Shown here: positions 9,934 to 19,391 of the stretch, piece after piece
Layout: each line of letters starts with the position of its first letter
Numbering within the stretch: the first letter of the stretch is position 1
Assembly (NCBI GenBank): GCA_943789335.1
Contig: CALSTS010000001.1
Location: forward strand, 1 to 64,000
Reading direction: 5' to 3'
Origin: an uncultured Pseudomonadales bacterium
GTDB lineage: Bacteria; Pseudomonadota; Gammaproteobacteria; Pseudomonadales; Pseudohongiellaceae
DNA length: 64,000 nucleotides
Made by a program: the position numbers and the translations under genes
Notes under the pieces: generated by a model
What the model saw: only the letters and a program-made list of their open reading frames with translations
What the model was told of the DNA's origin: nothing
Database searches by the model: none

Positions 9934-11013
9934 ATGACTTTTGAACGAAAAAATATCCGTGAAATGGTGGGATACATTCCTGGGGAACAGCCAGAATCTA
10001 GTGATGTCATTAAATTAAACACCAATGAGAACCCTTTTGGACCCAGCCCTGCAGTTCAAAAAGCGCTCTTAGAAATTAATACTGATAGCTTAAGGTGCTA
10101 CCCCCAACCCACTGCAATCAACTTGCGCAACGCTATAGCAACACATCACGGCATTGATAAAGACAATATCATTGTCACTAATGGTGGTGATGAACTTTTA
10201 CGGCTAGCAATAAACACTTTTGTTGAGGCAGATGAAGCAATTGCTGTCGCCGAACCTACCTACACCTTATATGAAGTGCTAGCTCAAGCGCATGGCTGTA
10301 AATACATACGATTCAGTCTAAACAAAGATTGGTCTTTGCCAGATAATTTTGCAAAATCTTTAAATAGTTCAAATATAAAATTATGCTTGTTGCCAAACCC
10401 GCATGCGCCTTCAGGTACTTTATTATCTGTTGATGAATTAGCTGCTATCGCGAATGAATTTAATGGACTCTTGTTAATCGATGAAGCTTATGTCGATTTC
10501 ATTGACCCTAATCTTGATCATGATTGCATAGAACTGCTTAAGCAATTCAATAATGTTTTGCTCTTACGCACCTTTAGCAAAGGTTATTCTCTGGCTGGAT
10601 TGCGCATTGCATATGGCATTGGAGATTTGTCGATAATCACCCCAATGCAAGCCAAAACTAAAGACAGCTACAATACTGACTATATTGCTCAAAAACTTGC
10701 ACAAGCTGCTCTGGAGGATCAAGTTTATGCAAAAAAATCTTGGAACTTTGTGAGGTCACAAAAAGCAATACTTAAAGATGCTTTAACTGACTTGGGACTA
10801 AACAGTGTTGACAGTCAAAGTAATTTTTTATTAGTAAATGTTCCTGAATTGATTAATGCTGAAAAACTTTATAATGGTCTTAAACAGCACGGCATTTTAG
10901 TTAGGCATTTCAATCATGAAGGACAAGATAATTTCTTAAGAATAACTGTTGGTGGTGCTGATGAAAATCAACGCTTACTGTCAACACTAAAGCAATTATT
11001 AATGAACAGTTAA
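9934..11013 (+). CDS. hisC: Histidinol-phosphate aminotransferase
   Basis: HisC is a pyridoxal-phosphate aminotransferase that converts imidazole-acetol phosphate to histidinol phosphate. The 359 residues show the fold-type I pattern: LNTNENPFGPSP near the N-terminus, VTNGGDELLRLAINTF, PNPHAPSG (substrate and cofactor loop), LLIDEAYVDF with the Asp that contacts the pyridine nitrogen, and the Schiff-base lysine in TFSKGYSLAGLRIAYG. Length is normal for the family. The ATG follows a short AGGAA site. It stands outside any his operon, which is common in Gammaproteobacteria, and closely related paralogues can act on aromatic amino acids, so substrate range is less certain than enzyme class. Confidence 0.93.
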   Translation: MTFERKNIREMVGYIPGEQPESSDVIKLNTNENPFGPSPAVQKALLEINTDSLRCYPQPTAINLRNAIATHHGIDKDNIIVTNGGDELLRLAINTFVEADEAIAVAEPTYTLYEVLAQAHGCKYIRFSLNKDWSLPDNFAKSLNSSNIKLCLLPNPHAPSGTLLSVDELAAIANEFNGLLLIDEAYVDFIDPNLDHDCIELLKQFNNVLLLRTFSKGYSLAGLRIAYGIGDLSIITPMQAKTKDSYNTDYIAQKLAQAALEDQVYAKKSWNFVRSQKAILKDALTDLGLNSVDSQSNFLLVNVPELINAEKLYNGLKQHGILVRHFNHEGQDNFLRITVGGADENQRLLSTLKQLLMNS

Positions 11014-11021
11014 TTATTCTC

Positions 11022-11291
11022 TTGACTAAAAATAAATCAAAACTCAGCAAAAAAACCCGGAACACTATCTCAGGCTTGATGGTAGGACTTGCATCTATTT
11101 TTGCTGTTAGTACTTATATGGAAATACCTCAGGAAGAACTGCGCAGCTTTTTGGTATCGACTTTGTTGTTTTTTTTGGTGATTTTGGTGTTAGCTATTTT
11201 AAGCATCAGTGCTTTGAAATTTTTGATGAAGATCAAGCAACTTATCAAGTCTAAATCTGAGAATTCAAATCAAACTAAGGATAGAGAATAA
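11022..11291 (+). CDS. Small membrane protein, 89 residues
   Basis: This hypothetical protein starts at a TTG 8 bases after hisC. It has a basic N-terminus (KNKSKLSKKTRN), a first hydrophobic stretch (ISGLMVGLASIFAVSTY), a second long one (SFLVSTLLFFLVILVLAILSI) and a basic tail, so it is likely a two-pass inner-membrane protein with both ends in the cytoplasm. No family is recognised. Its last 22 bases overlap the end of rimI on the other strand. Coding is likely but not proven, given the weak start. Confidence 0.5.
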   Translation: MTKNKSKLSKKTRNTISGLMVGLASIFAVSTYMEIPQEELRSFLVSTLLFFLVILVLAILSISALKFLMKIKQLIKSKSENSNQTKDRE

Positions 11292-11728
11292 AGCCAAGCA
11301 TCTTCCCTGCCTGAATTCCTAGGATAATAAGCTCTTCGAGCACCATCGCGTTGAAACCCAAGGCTTTCATATAGCTTAATTGCAATAGTGTTAGAAGCTC
11401 GAACTTCTAATAAGAAAGAATGCTGGTTTTGATCTTTCAAATAATCAATCAATTGCTGTAAAAAATATGACCCTAAGCCCCTACCCTGCTCCTTTTTTTT
11501 TATCACTATATTTAGGAGCTGACTTTCATCAAGTACATTATGAATTACAGCATAAGCAAGTATGTCGTTACTGCTAATAGAACAGAGCACAAAGCAGTTA
11601 TCGTTATTTGATAAGAATGATTCCTCAATATTTTGAGGGCTCCACGCAAATTCACTAGCGCTCTTTACTAAGTCTATAAGCTCATTTTGGTCAGCTTCCT
11701 GCATCAATCGGCAAATATAATCGGACAT
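11270..11728 (-). CDS. rimI: Ribosomal protein S18 alanine N-acetyltransferase
   Basis: RimI is a GNAT-fold enzyme that acetylates the N-terminal alanine of ribosomal protein S18 using acetyl-CoA. The 152-residue chain has the GNAT motif A IVIKKEQGRGLGSYFLQQLIDYL near residues 74-97 (R/Q-x-x-G-x-G/A), then FLLEVRASNTIAIKLYESLGFQRDGARRAYY, the classic RimI C-terminal pattern ending in an aromatic pair. It lies 25 bases downstream of holD on the same strand, the same order as the E. coli holD-rimI pair, which supports both assignments. Confidence 0.93.
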   Translation of the reverse strand: MSDYICRLMQEADQNELIDLVKSASEFAWSPQNIEESFLSNNDNCFVLCSISSNDILAYAVIHNVLDESQLLNIVIKKKEQGRGLGSYFLQQLIDYLKDQNQHSFLLEVRASNTIAIKLYESLGFQRDGARRAYYPRNSGREDAWLYSLSLV

Positions 11729-11753
11729 AGCTATGAAAAATAAGTCTGCTGAT

Positions 11754-12452
11754 CTACAAGTTCTTTTTTAATTGAAGCCAAACTTCTCGCTTAAATTGCG
11801 GCATTTTTAACATCTCATCAAGGCTTCTACAAACTGTGAGCTCATGTTTGTCGCTTGCATCAACAAATTGCGCAATTTTTTCTCCCATTAAAATTAACCT
11901 GTTAAAGGTAAATTTTGCTTTTAACTGGTCTAGGTAGGCCCCTAACGAAGCTTTTGCTGCCTGGCCATCTTTCTCTATATGAGACGCTTCACTGAAAGGC
12001 CATCTGAAGGGTTTAATTTCCAGATTCAAGTTAACCGGATCATTATATAAGGCATTGAAAATATTGATAAATAATTGTTTTTGTACAGCGCTTAAAGAAT
12101 TACTAGCATGCATATAGGGCCGTGAAATCAATACCAGAGAGTCTTCATTCACATGAATAATAACCAGCTGAAACCTTACCTCTTCAATTTCTGCTGCTTT
12201 ATCCGGCTTTGTTCCTTTTATTCGCTCAGCTGTGATTGCTGTTTGTTGTGTATTTTTAGGTATAGGGGTAGAAGTTGGAAGTAGCTCTTGTCTTAAAGGT
12301 ATTTTAAGCTTAACAATATCTTTTTCATCATGGCTTACTATCTTAGGCCATTCACATTGAATTGATTCTTCAGCCGCAGGCAAGATATAACGTGGAAAAT
12401 ACGATTGTATTCCCATATTACTGAGATATTCTTGCCTGGTAATTTCGTCCAT
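11754..12452 (-). CDS. holD: DNA polymerase III psi subunit (HolD), long form
   Basis: Psi bridges the clamp loader and chi, linking the replicase to SSB. The assignment rests on position directly upstream of rimI and on two weakly conserved ends: the N-terminal RQEYLSNMGIQSYFPR, similar to the psi start (R-x-x-x-L-x-x-M-G-I-x-x-W/Y-x-x-R), and the C-terminal SLDEMLKMPQFKREVWLQL, similar to 'LRANPTARAALWQQ'. At 232 residues it is much longer than E. coli psi (137). The extra length is a central, probably flexible region (PIPKNTQQTAITAERIKG) plus an inserted stretch, as in pseudomonads. Psi is poorly conserved, so confidence is moderate. Confidence 0.75.
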   Translation of the reverse strand: MDEITRQEYLSNMGIQSYFPRYILPAAEESIQCEWPKIVSHDEKDIVKLKIPLRQELLPTSTPIPKNTQQTAITAERIKGTKPDKAAEIEEVRFQLVIIHVNEDSLVLISRPYMHASNSLSAVQKQLFINIFNALYNDPVNLNLEIKPFRWPFSEASHIEKDGQAAKASLGAYLDQLKAKFTFNRLILMGEKIAQFVDASDKHELTVCRSLDEMLKMPQFKREVWLQLKKNL

Positions 12453-12567
12453 AATCGGTCTTTATTGAACTTAATAGAACCTAACCTGAGTTAGCAAACT
12501 TGTCTTTAGCTTCCGCACAAAGCCATAATGCCTCAAGCAGTAAAGTACGACAAGCTAGATTCATTCT

Positions 12568-13656
12568 ATGAATAGAAAAATAATCCATTGTGATTGTGAC
12601 TGTTTTTTTGCGGCTATCGAAATCCGTGATGATCCTGCATTAGAGGGCTTGCCTGTAGCAGTTGGGGGTGACCCTGGTAAGCGTGGTGTTGTTGCAACCT
12701 GCAATTATGAGGCTAGAAAATTTGGTGTTCATTCAGCTATGGCTTCAGCTAGAGCCCGCCGCCTGTGCCCAGATTTAATCATTATTCCTCCAAGCAAGAA
12801 CAAATATAGCGAAGCATCTAAACAGATGCATAATATTTTTAAGGACTACACATCGTTAATAGAGCCTTTATCTCTGGATGAAGCCTTTCTCGATGTAAGT
12901 GACTGCGATAAGTGTAAAGGTAGCGCAACTCTTATAGCTGCTGAGATCAGACAAAGAGTGCGGGAAGAAATGAAAATCACTTTGTCAGCTGGCATTGCGC
13001 CAAATAAGTTTCTAGCCAAGGTTGCTAGTGATTGGAACAAGCCCGATGGGCAATATGTTATTACGCCGGACAAAGTGAGTGACTTTGTCGTTGCTTTAAA
13101 TGTCAGAAAGATATTCGGTGTCGGTAAGGTGACCGCAGAGAAAATGCAAAATCTTGGTATTGATACCTGTCAGGACTTACAAACCTACTCTCAAACAGAG
13201 CTACTGACATTATTTGGTAGTTTTGGTGAACGCCTGTACAGTTTATCTCGTGGTATTGATGAACGTCCTGTAGTAACAGAACACCCCAGAAAGTCGATTA
13301 GTGTTGAACTTACCTATAATAAGGATCTTCCCACCCTGAAACACTGTATTGCTGAATTACCTGATTTATTAGATAAACTGGAACAACGGATTCATCGATC
13401 GAATCGCCAAGTCAGTATTGGCAAATTATTTGTTAAACTTAAATTCACCGACTTTATTACAACCACAGTAGAACAGATTAGTCAGGAACTGGATTTACAA
13501 CAATTTCAGCAACTTTGCCAAACGGGTTATGAGCGCGGGAATAAACCTGTTCGCCTATTAGGCTTAGGTATTCGACTCAGGGAAGCGCTAAACTTTTACC
13601 AGCTCCCCTTAAATTTTGAAGATAATGCTACAACTAAACAAGATAATCCAAACTAA
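12568..13656 (+). CDS. dinB: DNA polymerase IV
   Basis: DinB is the Y-family translesion polymerase that makes -1 frameshifts and bypasses N2-guanine adducts. The 362 residues begin MNRKIIHCDCDCFFAAIE (palm carboxylate), continue with VAVGGDPGKRGVVATCNYEAR, and hold the second catalytic pair in LSLDEAFLDVSDC. Thumb and helix-hairpin-helix follow (KIFGVGKVTAEKMQNLGI), then the little finger starting near KSISVELTYNKDL. The extreme C-terminus lacks a clear beta-clamp QLGL-type motif; QLPLNF near residue 346 may serve. greB starts one base after the stop. No LexA box was obvious in the 115 bases upstream. Confidence 0.96.
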   Translation: MNRKIIHCDCDCFFAAIEIRDDPALEGLPVAVGGDPGKRGVVATCNYEARKFGVHSAMASARARRLCPDLIIIPPSKNKYSEASKQMHNIFKDYTSLIEPLSLDEAFLDVSDCDKCKGSATLIAAEIRQRVREEMKITLSAGIAPNKFLAKVASDWNKPDGQYVITPDKVSDFVVALNVRKIFGVGKVTAEKMQNLGIDTCQDLQTYSQTELLTLFGSFGERLYSLSRGIDERPVVTEHPRKSISVELTYNKDLPTLKHCIAELPDLLDKLEQRIHRSNRQVSIGKLFVKLKFTDFITTTVEQISQELDLQQFQQLCQTGYERGNKPVRLLGLGIRLREALNFYQLPLNFEDNATTKQDNPN

Positions 13657-13657
13657 C

Positions 13658-14161
13658 ATGTCGCGATATCGCCCCCCATCAGCTCCTGTTTCTAACTACA
13701 TTACCCCTGAAGGTGAACGCGCCTTAAGTGAAGAGCTTGAATATCTATGGAGAAAAGAGCGACCTATAGTTACTCAACAAGTATCAGATGCTGCAGCCCT
13801 AGGCGATCGATCTGAAAATGCAGAGTATATATACGGCAAAAAACGTTTACGAGAAATCGATCGCAGAGTACGCTTTTTAAGAAAGCGTCTAGAACATCTT
13901 ATAATTGTTGACCAACTGCCAAGCAATCAAGCAAAAATTTACTTCGGGGCTTGGGTTGAGCTATTTGATGAGCAAGGGCAAGTTTTAAAGGTTCGTCTGG
14001 TAGGTCCAGACGAAATTGATCCTAAGCGTAATTACATCAGTATCGATTCTCCTCTTGGCAAAGCCATAATGGGGAAGCAACTTGATGATGAAATCAATTT
14101 CAAAAGTCCATCAGGAATCAAACATTATTGTATAGAACACATTGAATACCACAAATCCTGA
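13658..14161 (+). CDS. greB: Transcript cleavage factor GreB
   Basis: GreB enters the RNA polymerase secondary channel and stimulates cleavage of backtracked transcripts. I chose the ATG at 13658 (MSRYRPPSAP), one base after the dinB stop, over an upstream in-frame ATG inside dinB, because MSRYRPP is the usual GreB start. The coiled-coil carries the acidic tip in AAALGDRSENAEYIYGKKRLREIDRR. The C-terminal globular domain ends with SPSGIKHYCIEHIEY. It has 167 residues, normal for GreB, and the tight link to dinB suggests one transcript. Confidence 0.95.
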   Translation: MSRYRPPSAPVSNYITPEGERALSEELEYLWRKERPIVTQQVSDAAALGDRSENAEYIYGKKRLREIDRRVRFLRKRLEHLIIVDQLPSNQAKIYFGAWVELFDEQGQVLKVRLVGPDEIDPKRNYISIDSPLGKAIMGKQLDDEINFKSPSGIKHYCIEHIEYHKS

Positions 14162-15164
14162 CATAAAAAATGAACCAATCTATGTAACTCTGATCGGCTA
14201 TAAAAAAGTCCTCGGAACCAGCATTACTATTCCGATGGAAATGCTGAATGCTGCTGATTTAATAGCCAGAATCAATCATCCTAAAACTAGTAAATTGAAG
14301 CTGCAGATCGCCAGCCTGGATGAAACTAATATCCAGCTTAATGCCGGGCTTGAGATTCTTTGCAAAAACAAACTCAAAGACATTGCAAGATCAGATATTA
14401 TTATTTTGCCCGCTATGTGGGGAAGCCCACGTGGTGTGATAAAAAAATATCCTGAGTTTTTAGAATGGCTATGCAAAATATCATTAAATGACCCTATAAT
14501 TTGCGCAGTTGGTACCGGTTCTTTTTTCTTGGCAGAAGCCGGCTTACTAGATCATAAGATTGCTACCACTCACTGGTATTATTTTAATCAGTTTGAAAAA
14601 CTTTACCCAAAGGTGCAGCTTAAAAGAGAGCGATTTATCACTAAATCCGGAAATATTTACTGTACTGGCAGTGTTAATTCTGTGCGTGATGTAATGCTAC
14701 ATATTATTGAGCAACACTATAGTGAACAAGTCGCTAATCAGGTTTCAAGTCATTTCACGCATGAACTTAAATTGTCATACGAATCAAGTTTTTTAAATAT
14801 AGCGGGTCAAAATTTTCATGATGATGAGGTCATTATAGATATACAAGAATGGATGCATCAGCACTTTAACGCCGACATTAATATGTTGGAGGTAAGTAAA
14901 ATATTTGAATTAAGTCAGCGTTCTTTGAATCGGCGCTTCAAACTAGCTACTGGCTTGTCGCCTGTGCAATATTTACAAGAAATTCGTCTGGAAAAGGCCA
15001 AGGAATTACTTAAGACAAGTAATTTAGCCATTGCTGAAGTCGCTTACACTGTTGGTTATCCCGACAGTGCTTATTTTTCAGTACTATTCAAACGTATCGT
15101 CTCACTCTCACCAGGCGAATATCGTCGCCTGGTGAGAAAGAAAATATTTAAATTAGATTTATAG
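14142..15164 (+). CDS. GlxA-like AraC-family regulator (DJ-1/PfpI domain plus HTH)
   Basis: The 340 residues have two parts. Residues 10-190 look like a DJ-1/PfpI (class I amidotransferase-like) sensor domain, with DIIILPAMWGSP and a nucleophile-elbow region ICAVGTGSFFLAEAGLLD, where glycine replaces the cysteine of active amidotransferases, so it is probably a ligand sensor. Residues 245-335 are an AraC double helix-turn-helix (SQRSLNRRFKLATGLSPVQYLQEIRLEKAKELL and IAEVAYTVGYPDSAYFSVLFKRIVSLSPGEYRR). It starts 20 bases inside greB, so its translation may be coupled. The inducer and target genes are unknown. Confidence 0.88.
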   Translation: MNTTNPDIKNEPIYVTLIGYKKVLGTSITIPMEMLNAADLIARINHPKTSKLKLQIASLDETNIQLNAGLEILCKNKLKDIARSDIIILPAMWGSPRGVIKKYPEFLEWLCKISLNDPIICAVGTGSFFLAEAGLLDHKIATTHWYYFNQFEKLYPKVQLKRERFITKSGNIYCTGSVNSVRDVMLHIIEQHYSEQVANQVSSHFTHELKLSYESSFLNIAGQNFHDDEVIIDIQEWMHQHFNADINMLEVSKIFELSQRSLNRRFKLATGLSPVQYLQEIRLEKAKELLKTSNLAIAEVAYTVGYPDSAYFSVLFKRIVSLSPGEYRRLVRKKIFKLDL

Positions 15165-15545
15165 CTCAGACTCTTCTGCAACAACCATAGTTTCCAGTGG
15201 TTTTTGCATGACACGGTCTTGATGCCTTTTCTTTTCATAAATACTTTTAATTTGACGTTCTAGGGCATTAAAAGCATCACGAATTGCTATATAGATATCT
15301 TCATGTTCATGCTTATCGTGCTGATCATGATTGACTAGAATGTCGTGGTTAGGGATGACGGCTTCTACGCCTACGTGAAAAACTTTACCTTTGTGGTGAT
15401 GATTATGAGGGGATTCAAGAACGACTCGTAAACTTTGAATTTCATCGGTGAAGCGTTCTAACTTATCTAATCTTTTCTGAACTGCTTCTGCAACAGCTTG
15501 GGAATGATCTATACCTCGGAATACAACTTTAGTATCACTTACCAT
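15159..15545 (-). CDS. Ribosome hibernation promoting factor, HPF/RaiA family
   Basis: This family binds the 30S A/P-site region and dimerises or silences 70S ribosomes in stationary phase. The 128 residues match the short S30AE domain: FRGIDHSQAVAEAVQKRLDKLERF at the N-terminus, LRVVLESPHNHHHKGKVFHVGV in the middle strands and DIYIAIRDAFNALERQIKSI in the second helix. The internal His/Asp cluster (NHDQHDKHEHED) is unusual. It is not in the rpoN locus where hpf usually sits, so it may be a second paralogue. The 3' end overlaps the preceding convergent regulator by 6 bases. Confidence 0.88.
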   Translation of the reverse strand: MVSDTKVVFRGIDHSQAVAEAVQKRLDKLERFTDEIQSLRVVLESPHNHHHKGKVFHVGVEAVIPNHDILVNHDQHDKHEHEDIYIAIRDAFNALERQIKSIYEKKRHQDRVMQKPLETMVVAEESEL

Positions 15546-15737
15546 AAGTATAAGGCTCCTTTGTTACTAACTCAGGGTTTAAAATTAAAAGAGAAAGGCT
15601 TTAGCTTGTAGAAACTTCTTTATGAAATATAAATTAACTACTCCAGATATTACTCTTATGAATAAATCTGTCAAAGAAATTTACCGTCTTTTTTGATTGA
15701 AATTAAAATAGATTCCCATGCTATTGATTTACTTGGT

Positions 15738-16268
15738 TTATTTTATCTCATGGCGCCAATGCCAAGGCTCATAAAGTAAACTATGCTTATTATTCCTAGG
15801 GTAGGACATAGTAAAAGCATGGTCTGCAGCATAATGCCTCAACCAGGCAAAAGCAGTCGTTGTCTCAAAGCTTTCTTCCAAGCATTCCGAACCAGGACTG
15901 GTTAAGTCTAATGCCTTACCTGTGTGGTGCTCGCTATAGCCTGGTGCAGCATTGACCTTAAGAATATCGGCAATACTCACACCAGCATTCATCTTTGTTA
16001 AAAACAAACTCTTTTGATACTCAACACTTCTATATGCAGAAACCAGTTGCAGTTCTATGCCATCGCCTAAAGCTGCCGATTTCATCTTTTTCCAAGCAGG
16101 AAGAACCTTTGCACACATAGAAACTTCTCTATTAAAGATATCTATCCCGACTGGAAGAAGGTCTAAACATTCATATTGTAAAAGAAGTTTCCGATCTTTT
16201 GCGTAACTTGCCGGAATGCCTAATTCTTGATGAATTTCAGCTATTAAATTTTTGTATACTTTAGACAC
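15738..16268 (-). CDS. D-alanyl-D-alanine carboxypeptidase, VanY family
   Basis: VanY/LAS peptidases cut the terminal D-Ala of peptidoglycan stem peptides using zinc. The 176-residue protein has the signature set: LQLVSAYRSVEYQKSLF, the zinc ligands in APGYSEHHTGKALDLTSPG (His and Asp), the catalytic Glu and final ligand in YEPWHWR. No signal peptide is visible at the chosen start (MSKVYKNLIAEIHQEL), which is odd for a wall enzyme. It may act inside the cell on recycled muropeptides, like L,D- or D,D-carboxypeptidases of the recycling pathway. Gene stands alone. Confidence 0.88.
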   Translation of the reverse strand: MSKVYKNLIAEIHQELGIPASYAKDRKLLLQYECLDLLPVGIDIFNREVSMCAKVLPAWKKMKSAALGDGIELQLVSAYRSVEYQKSLFLTKMNAGVSIADILKVNAAPGYSEHHTGKALDLTSPGSECLEESFETTTAFAWLRHYAADHAFTMSYPRNNKHSLLYEPWHWRHEIK

Positions 16269-16426
16269 AAATTTTCCCTACTTATTGTTTTATAATTTTG
16301 TCTTTATGCACTAACTAAATGGTTTAACTAAATGTACTATGAGATTAACATGCGGTTTTTAATAAACGCCAACTACATATTTATAAACTACACTATCACA
16401 AATTTATAACAGAATCGGAATGATAA

Positions 16427-17203
16427 ATGACAACTTCTAAGCCCTCACCTTTTGTTTTAATGTCAACTCAACATGGCAGCATGATCATTAATAGAAATGA
16501 TTATCATAAGACCTCTGAAAATAGCGCTTATGGTGTTGGCTATCAGCTCATGAGTCGCTCCTGCTATGACCCTAATGATGTATAACTAATTTTAGAATTA
16601 CTAAAACTAAAGCATGAGGCCTATGGAGACGGTGTGGTTGCTTTGGATTGTGGCGCGAATATCGGTGTGCACACAATTGAATGGGCCAATTTGATGACAG
16701 GTTGGGGAGAGGTTATTGCCTTTGAAGCTCAAGAGAAGATTTTCTATGCACTTGCTGGAAATATTATTCTAAATAATTGTCTCAATGCCAGTGCAAAGCA
16801 CCTTGCTTTAGGATCCAGTAATGGAAAAATCACCATTCCCGAGCCAGACTATTTAAAGCCCGCCTCATTTGGTAGTTTCGAGCTCAAAAAGAGAGCAAAT
16901 AATGAATTTATTGGGCAAGCAATTGATTACACGCATGCTAATAAGGAAATAGATTTAATTACTCTAGATTCTCTTAATTTAGTCCGTGTGGATCTGCTTA
17001 AAATTGATGTAGAAGGCATGGAAGAAGAAGTTTTAAATGGTGCATTAAAATTAATAAGCACTCATAAGCCAATCATCTTTATTGAAATTATCAAGTCAAA
17101 TAAGCAGAATCTAATAAGCTTACTTGATAGCTTCGATTACAAATATATACATCTCGGTATGAATATATTAGCAATTAATCAAGATGATGATTGCATCAGA
17201 TAA
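16427..17203 (+). CDS. FkbM-family methyltransferase with an in-frame stop at codon 53
   Basis: FkbM enzymes are SAM-dependent O-methyltransferases that often modify sugars or lipids. Translation from ATG 16427 reads 52 residues to TAA at 16583-16585, then carries on in the same frame as LILELLKLKHEAYGDGVVALDCGANIGVHTIEW, which holds SAM motif I (DCGANIG). The rest includes LDSLNLVRVDLLKIDVEGMEEEVLNGA, the FkbM hallmark. A single substitution (for example GAA to TAA) explains the stop. Without it, the protein is 258 residues. If the stop is real, an internal start could give only the domain from about 16634. The substrate is unknown and the neighbours do not help. Confidence 0.82.
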
Positions 17204-17409
17204 AGTCACGCTTTCATAGATGGCAGTTATTTCCATTAAAAGAGCTTAATTTAAATTGCGTCTTTGACAGTAACTTTAGCCTTCTCTCATCTGCTTGGCC
17301 AAATAATCATGTTAAGTGGCTATTTTATATAAACCATAATATCCTAAAACCCTTATGATCGCCCTCTAAGCCATTGGTTTTTTGGGCTTCTTGATTAAAA
17401 AGGGTTGAA

Positions 17410-19349
17410 ATGTCACATTTACCAGTAATCGTCGGATTCGGCGGTATTAATTCTGCCGGCAGAGCCTCTAATCACTACGCCTACCGTCGCATGGTGATAG
17501 ACAGCCTGAAGCAAAGCTGACGCCGATGGGACGCTGATTAATCTTGCCGTCTTGATGGGCCTTCTCAAGAAGGCCGATGGGGCCGACAATAAGTGGCTAG
17601 ATGCTCAAGGTAGTGCCATTGAACTCGATGCGTTTTTAACCTTTCATCGTGAATTAATCCTTAACAGCTCGCTTATTCGTAAACTTGAAAATAACCTGTT
17701 TGATAATTCGAAGCTTTTCCAAACCAACAATGCTGTTCTTTCACCTTTAGACGGTGAAACATTAAGCTTTACGCTACTACTCGTAAATTACCCGAACACA
17801 TTCCTGCCAACTGGCATGTAACAGCGATAAATGAAAATTTAAGTAAAGTTGAAATTACTGGCAATCTGGAAACTATGTTGCCCGATAGCTACAAGGGTTC
17901 AGTAAATTGTGCTGGTCAATTACCTACGGGATTTAACCCTGCAGAACTCTACCCTTCACGTAATCATCCTCGCAGCTTACAAATGACAGTCTATGGTGCA
18001 TCTGATGCCATACTCTCTATGGGCATTGATTGGGATACCATCAAGACTCATGTAAACCCGGACCAAATTGCTGTTTATGCCGGCTCTGGCATGAGTCAGC
18101 TAGATTACAATGGTAATGCTGGGATGTTACAGGCACGCTTATTAGGTAAACGTGTCACGTCCAAACAGCTGCCTCTAGGCTTTGCAGAAATGCCTGCTGA
18201 TTTTATTAATGCCTATATGCTCGGCAATATTGGGAAGACTGCCTGCAATCTGGGTGCTTGCGCAACCTTTCATTACAATCTCAATCAAGCTATTCAAGAT
18301 ATTCGAAATGGTACGCATAGAGTTGTAATTGTCGGTAATAGTGAAGCCCCTTTGGTCCCAGAAATATTTGAGGGCTATAGCGCCATGGGGGCTCTTGCCG
18401 ATGATGCAAAACTTAAAGCTTTAGATAAACTGACAGAGCCGAATCATCGCCGTGCTTGTCGCCCTTTTGCAGAAAATGTGGGTTTTACCCTAGCTGAATC
18501 GGCCCAATTTATAGTGCTTTTTGATGATGCCTTAGCGCTAGAATTAGGTGCCAATATTCATGGATCTATCAATGATGTTTTTGTTAATGCGGATGGCCAC
18601 AAAAAATCTATCGCCAGCCCTGGCATAGGTAACTATTTAACTGTTGCTAAAGCCGCCGCTGCAACTAAAGCTGTCTTAGGCGAAGAGGCTCTGCGTCATA
18701 AAACCTTTGTTCAAGCACACGGTACCGGAACGCCTCAAAATCGGGTTACTGAATCAGCGATTCTAAATGAAGTTGCTGCTCATTTTGGGATTGAAAACTG
18801 GCCTGTGACCGCAATAAAATCTTATCTTGGCCACTCCATTGCCAGTGCCGGGGCAGATCAACTCAACACAACTTTAGGCATATGGAAATATGGCATTATT
18901 CCTGGCATTTTAACTAGCGGCGCTATAGCTAGTGATGTGCATCAAAAGAATTTGGATATTTTGCTAGAGCACAAGCAAGTCAATCCACGCGACTATGATG
19001 CCGCCATCTTGAACGCCAAAGGCTTCGGCGGCAATAATGCCACGGCCTCAGTTCTGTCGCCTTTTGTTCACACGATAGTATGCTGTCCCATAAACATGGC
19101 GCAAAGGCCTCTATCGCTGCTTACCATTCAAAGAACGAGTCGGTCGCAGAAGCCAGCGCAGCCTATGAAGCGCTTACTAAGCAACAGGCCCAGCAGTCAA
19201 CGCCTATTTATAAGTTTGATCACAAGGTTTAAGCTCGGGCGAGTGACATGTGAGCTTTGACTCAGGAAACAGCATAAAAATTGCACGGCGCAAGCTTTGG
19301 ATATTAGACCTTAAGACTTTCCAACCCTTATGCGGATATGTGTGACTAA
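17410..19349 (+). pseudogene. fabY: Beta-ketoacyl synthase, FabY type, with several frameshifts
   Basis: FabY starts fatty acid synthesis in pseudomonads by condensing acetyl-CoA with malonyl-ACP, in place of FabH. The ATG at 17410 gives LPVIVGFGGINSAGRASNHY, the family's N-terminus, but the frame breaks near 17515, 17775, 19065, 19235 and 19310. The long middle piece (17875-19070) holds the nucleophile Cys in NLGACATFHYNLNQA, the catalytic histidines in QAHGTGTPQN and SYLGHSIASAGADQL, and the glycine loop GFGGNNATAS. A later frame gives YKFDHKV, and the last gives NPYADM, both typical of FabY ends. Together it is about 645 residues, full length. All active-site residues are kept, so the damage is recent or is sequence error. 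Confidence 0.8.
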
Positions 19350-19391
19350 GGTTTATTCAAATCCAACTCATTTAAGCAAAAGGTAAAAAGT

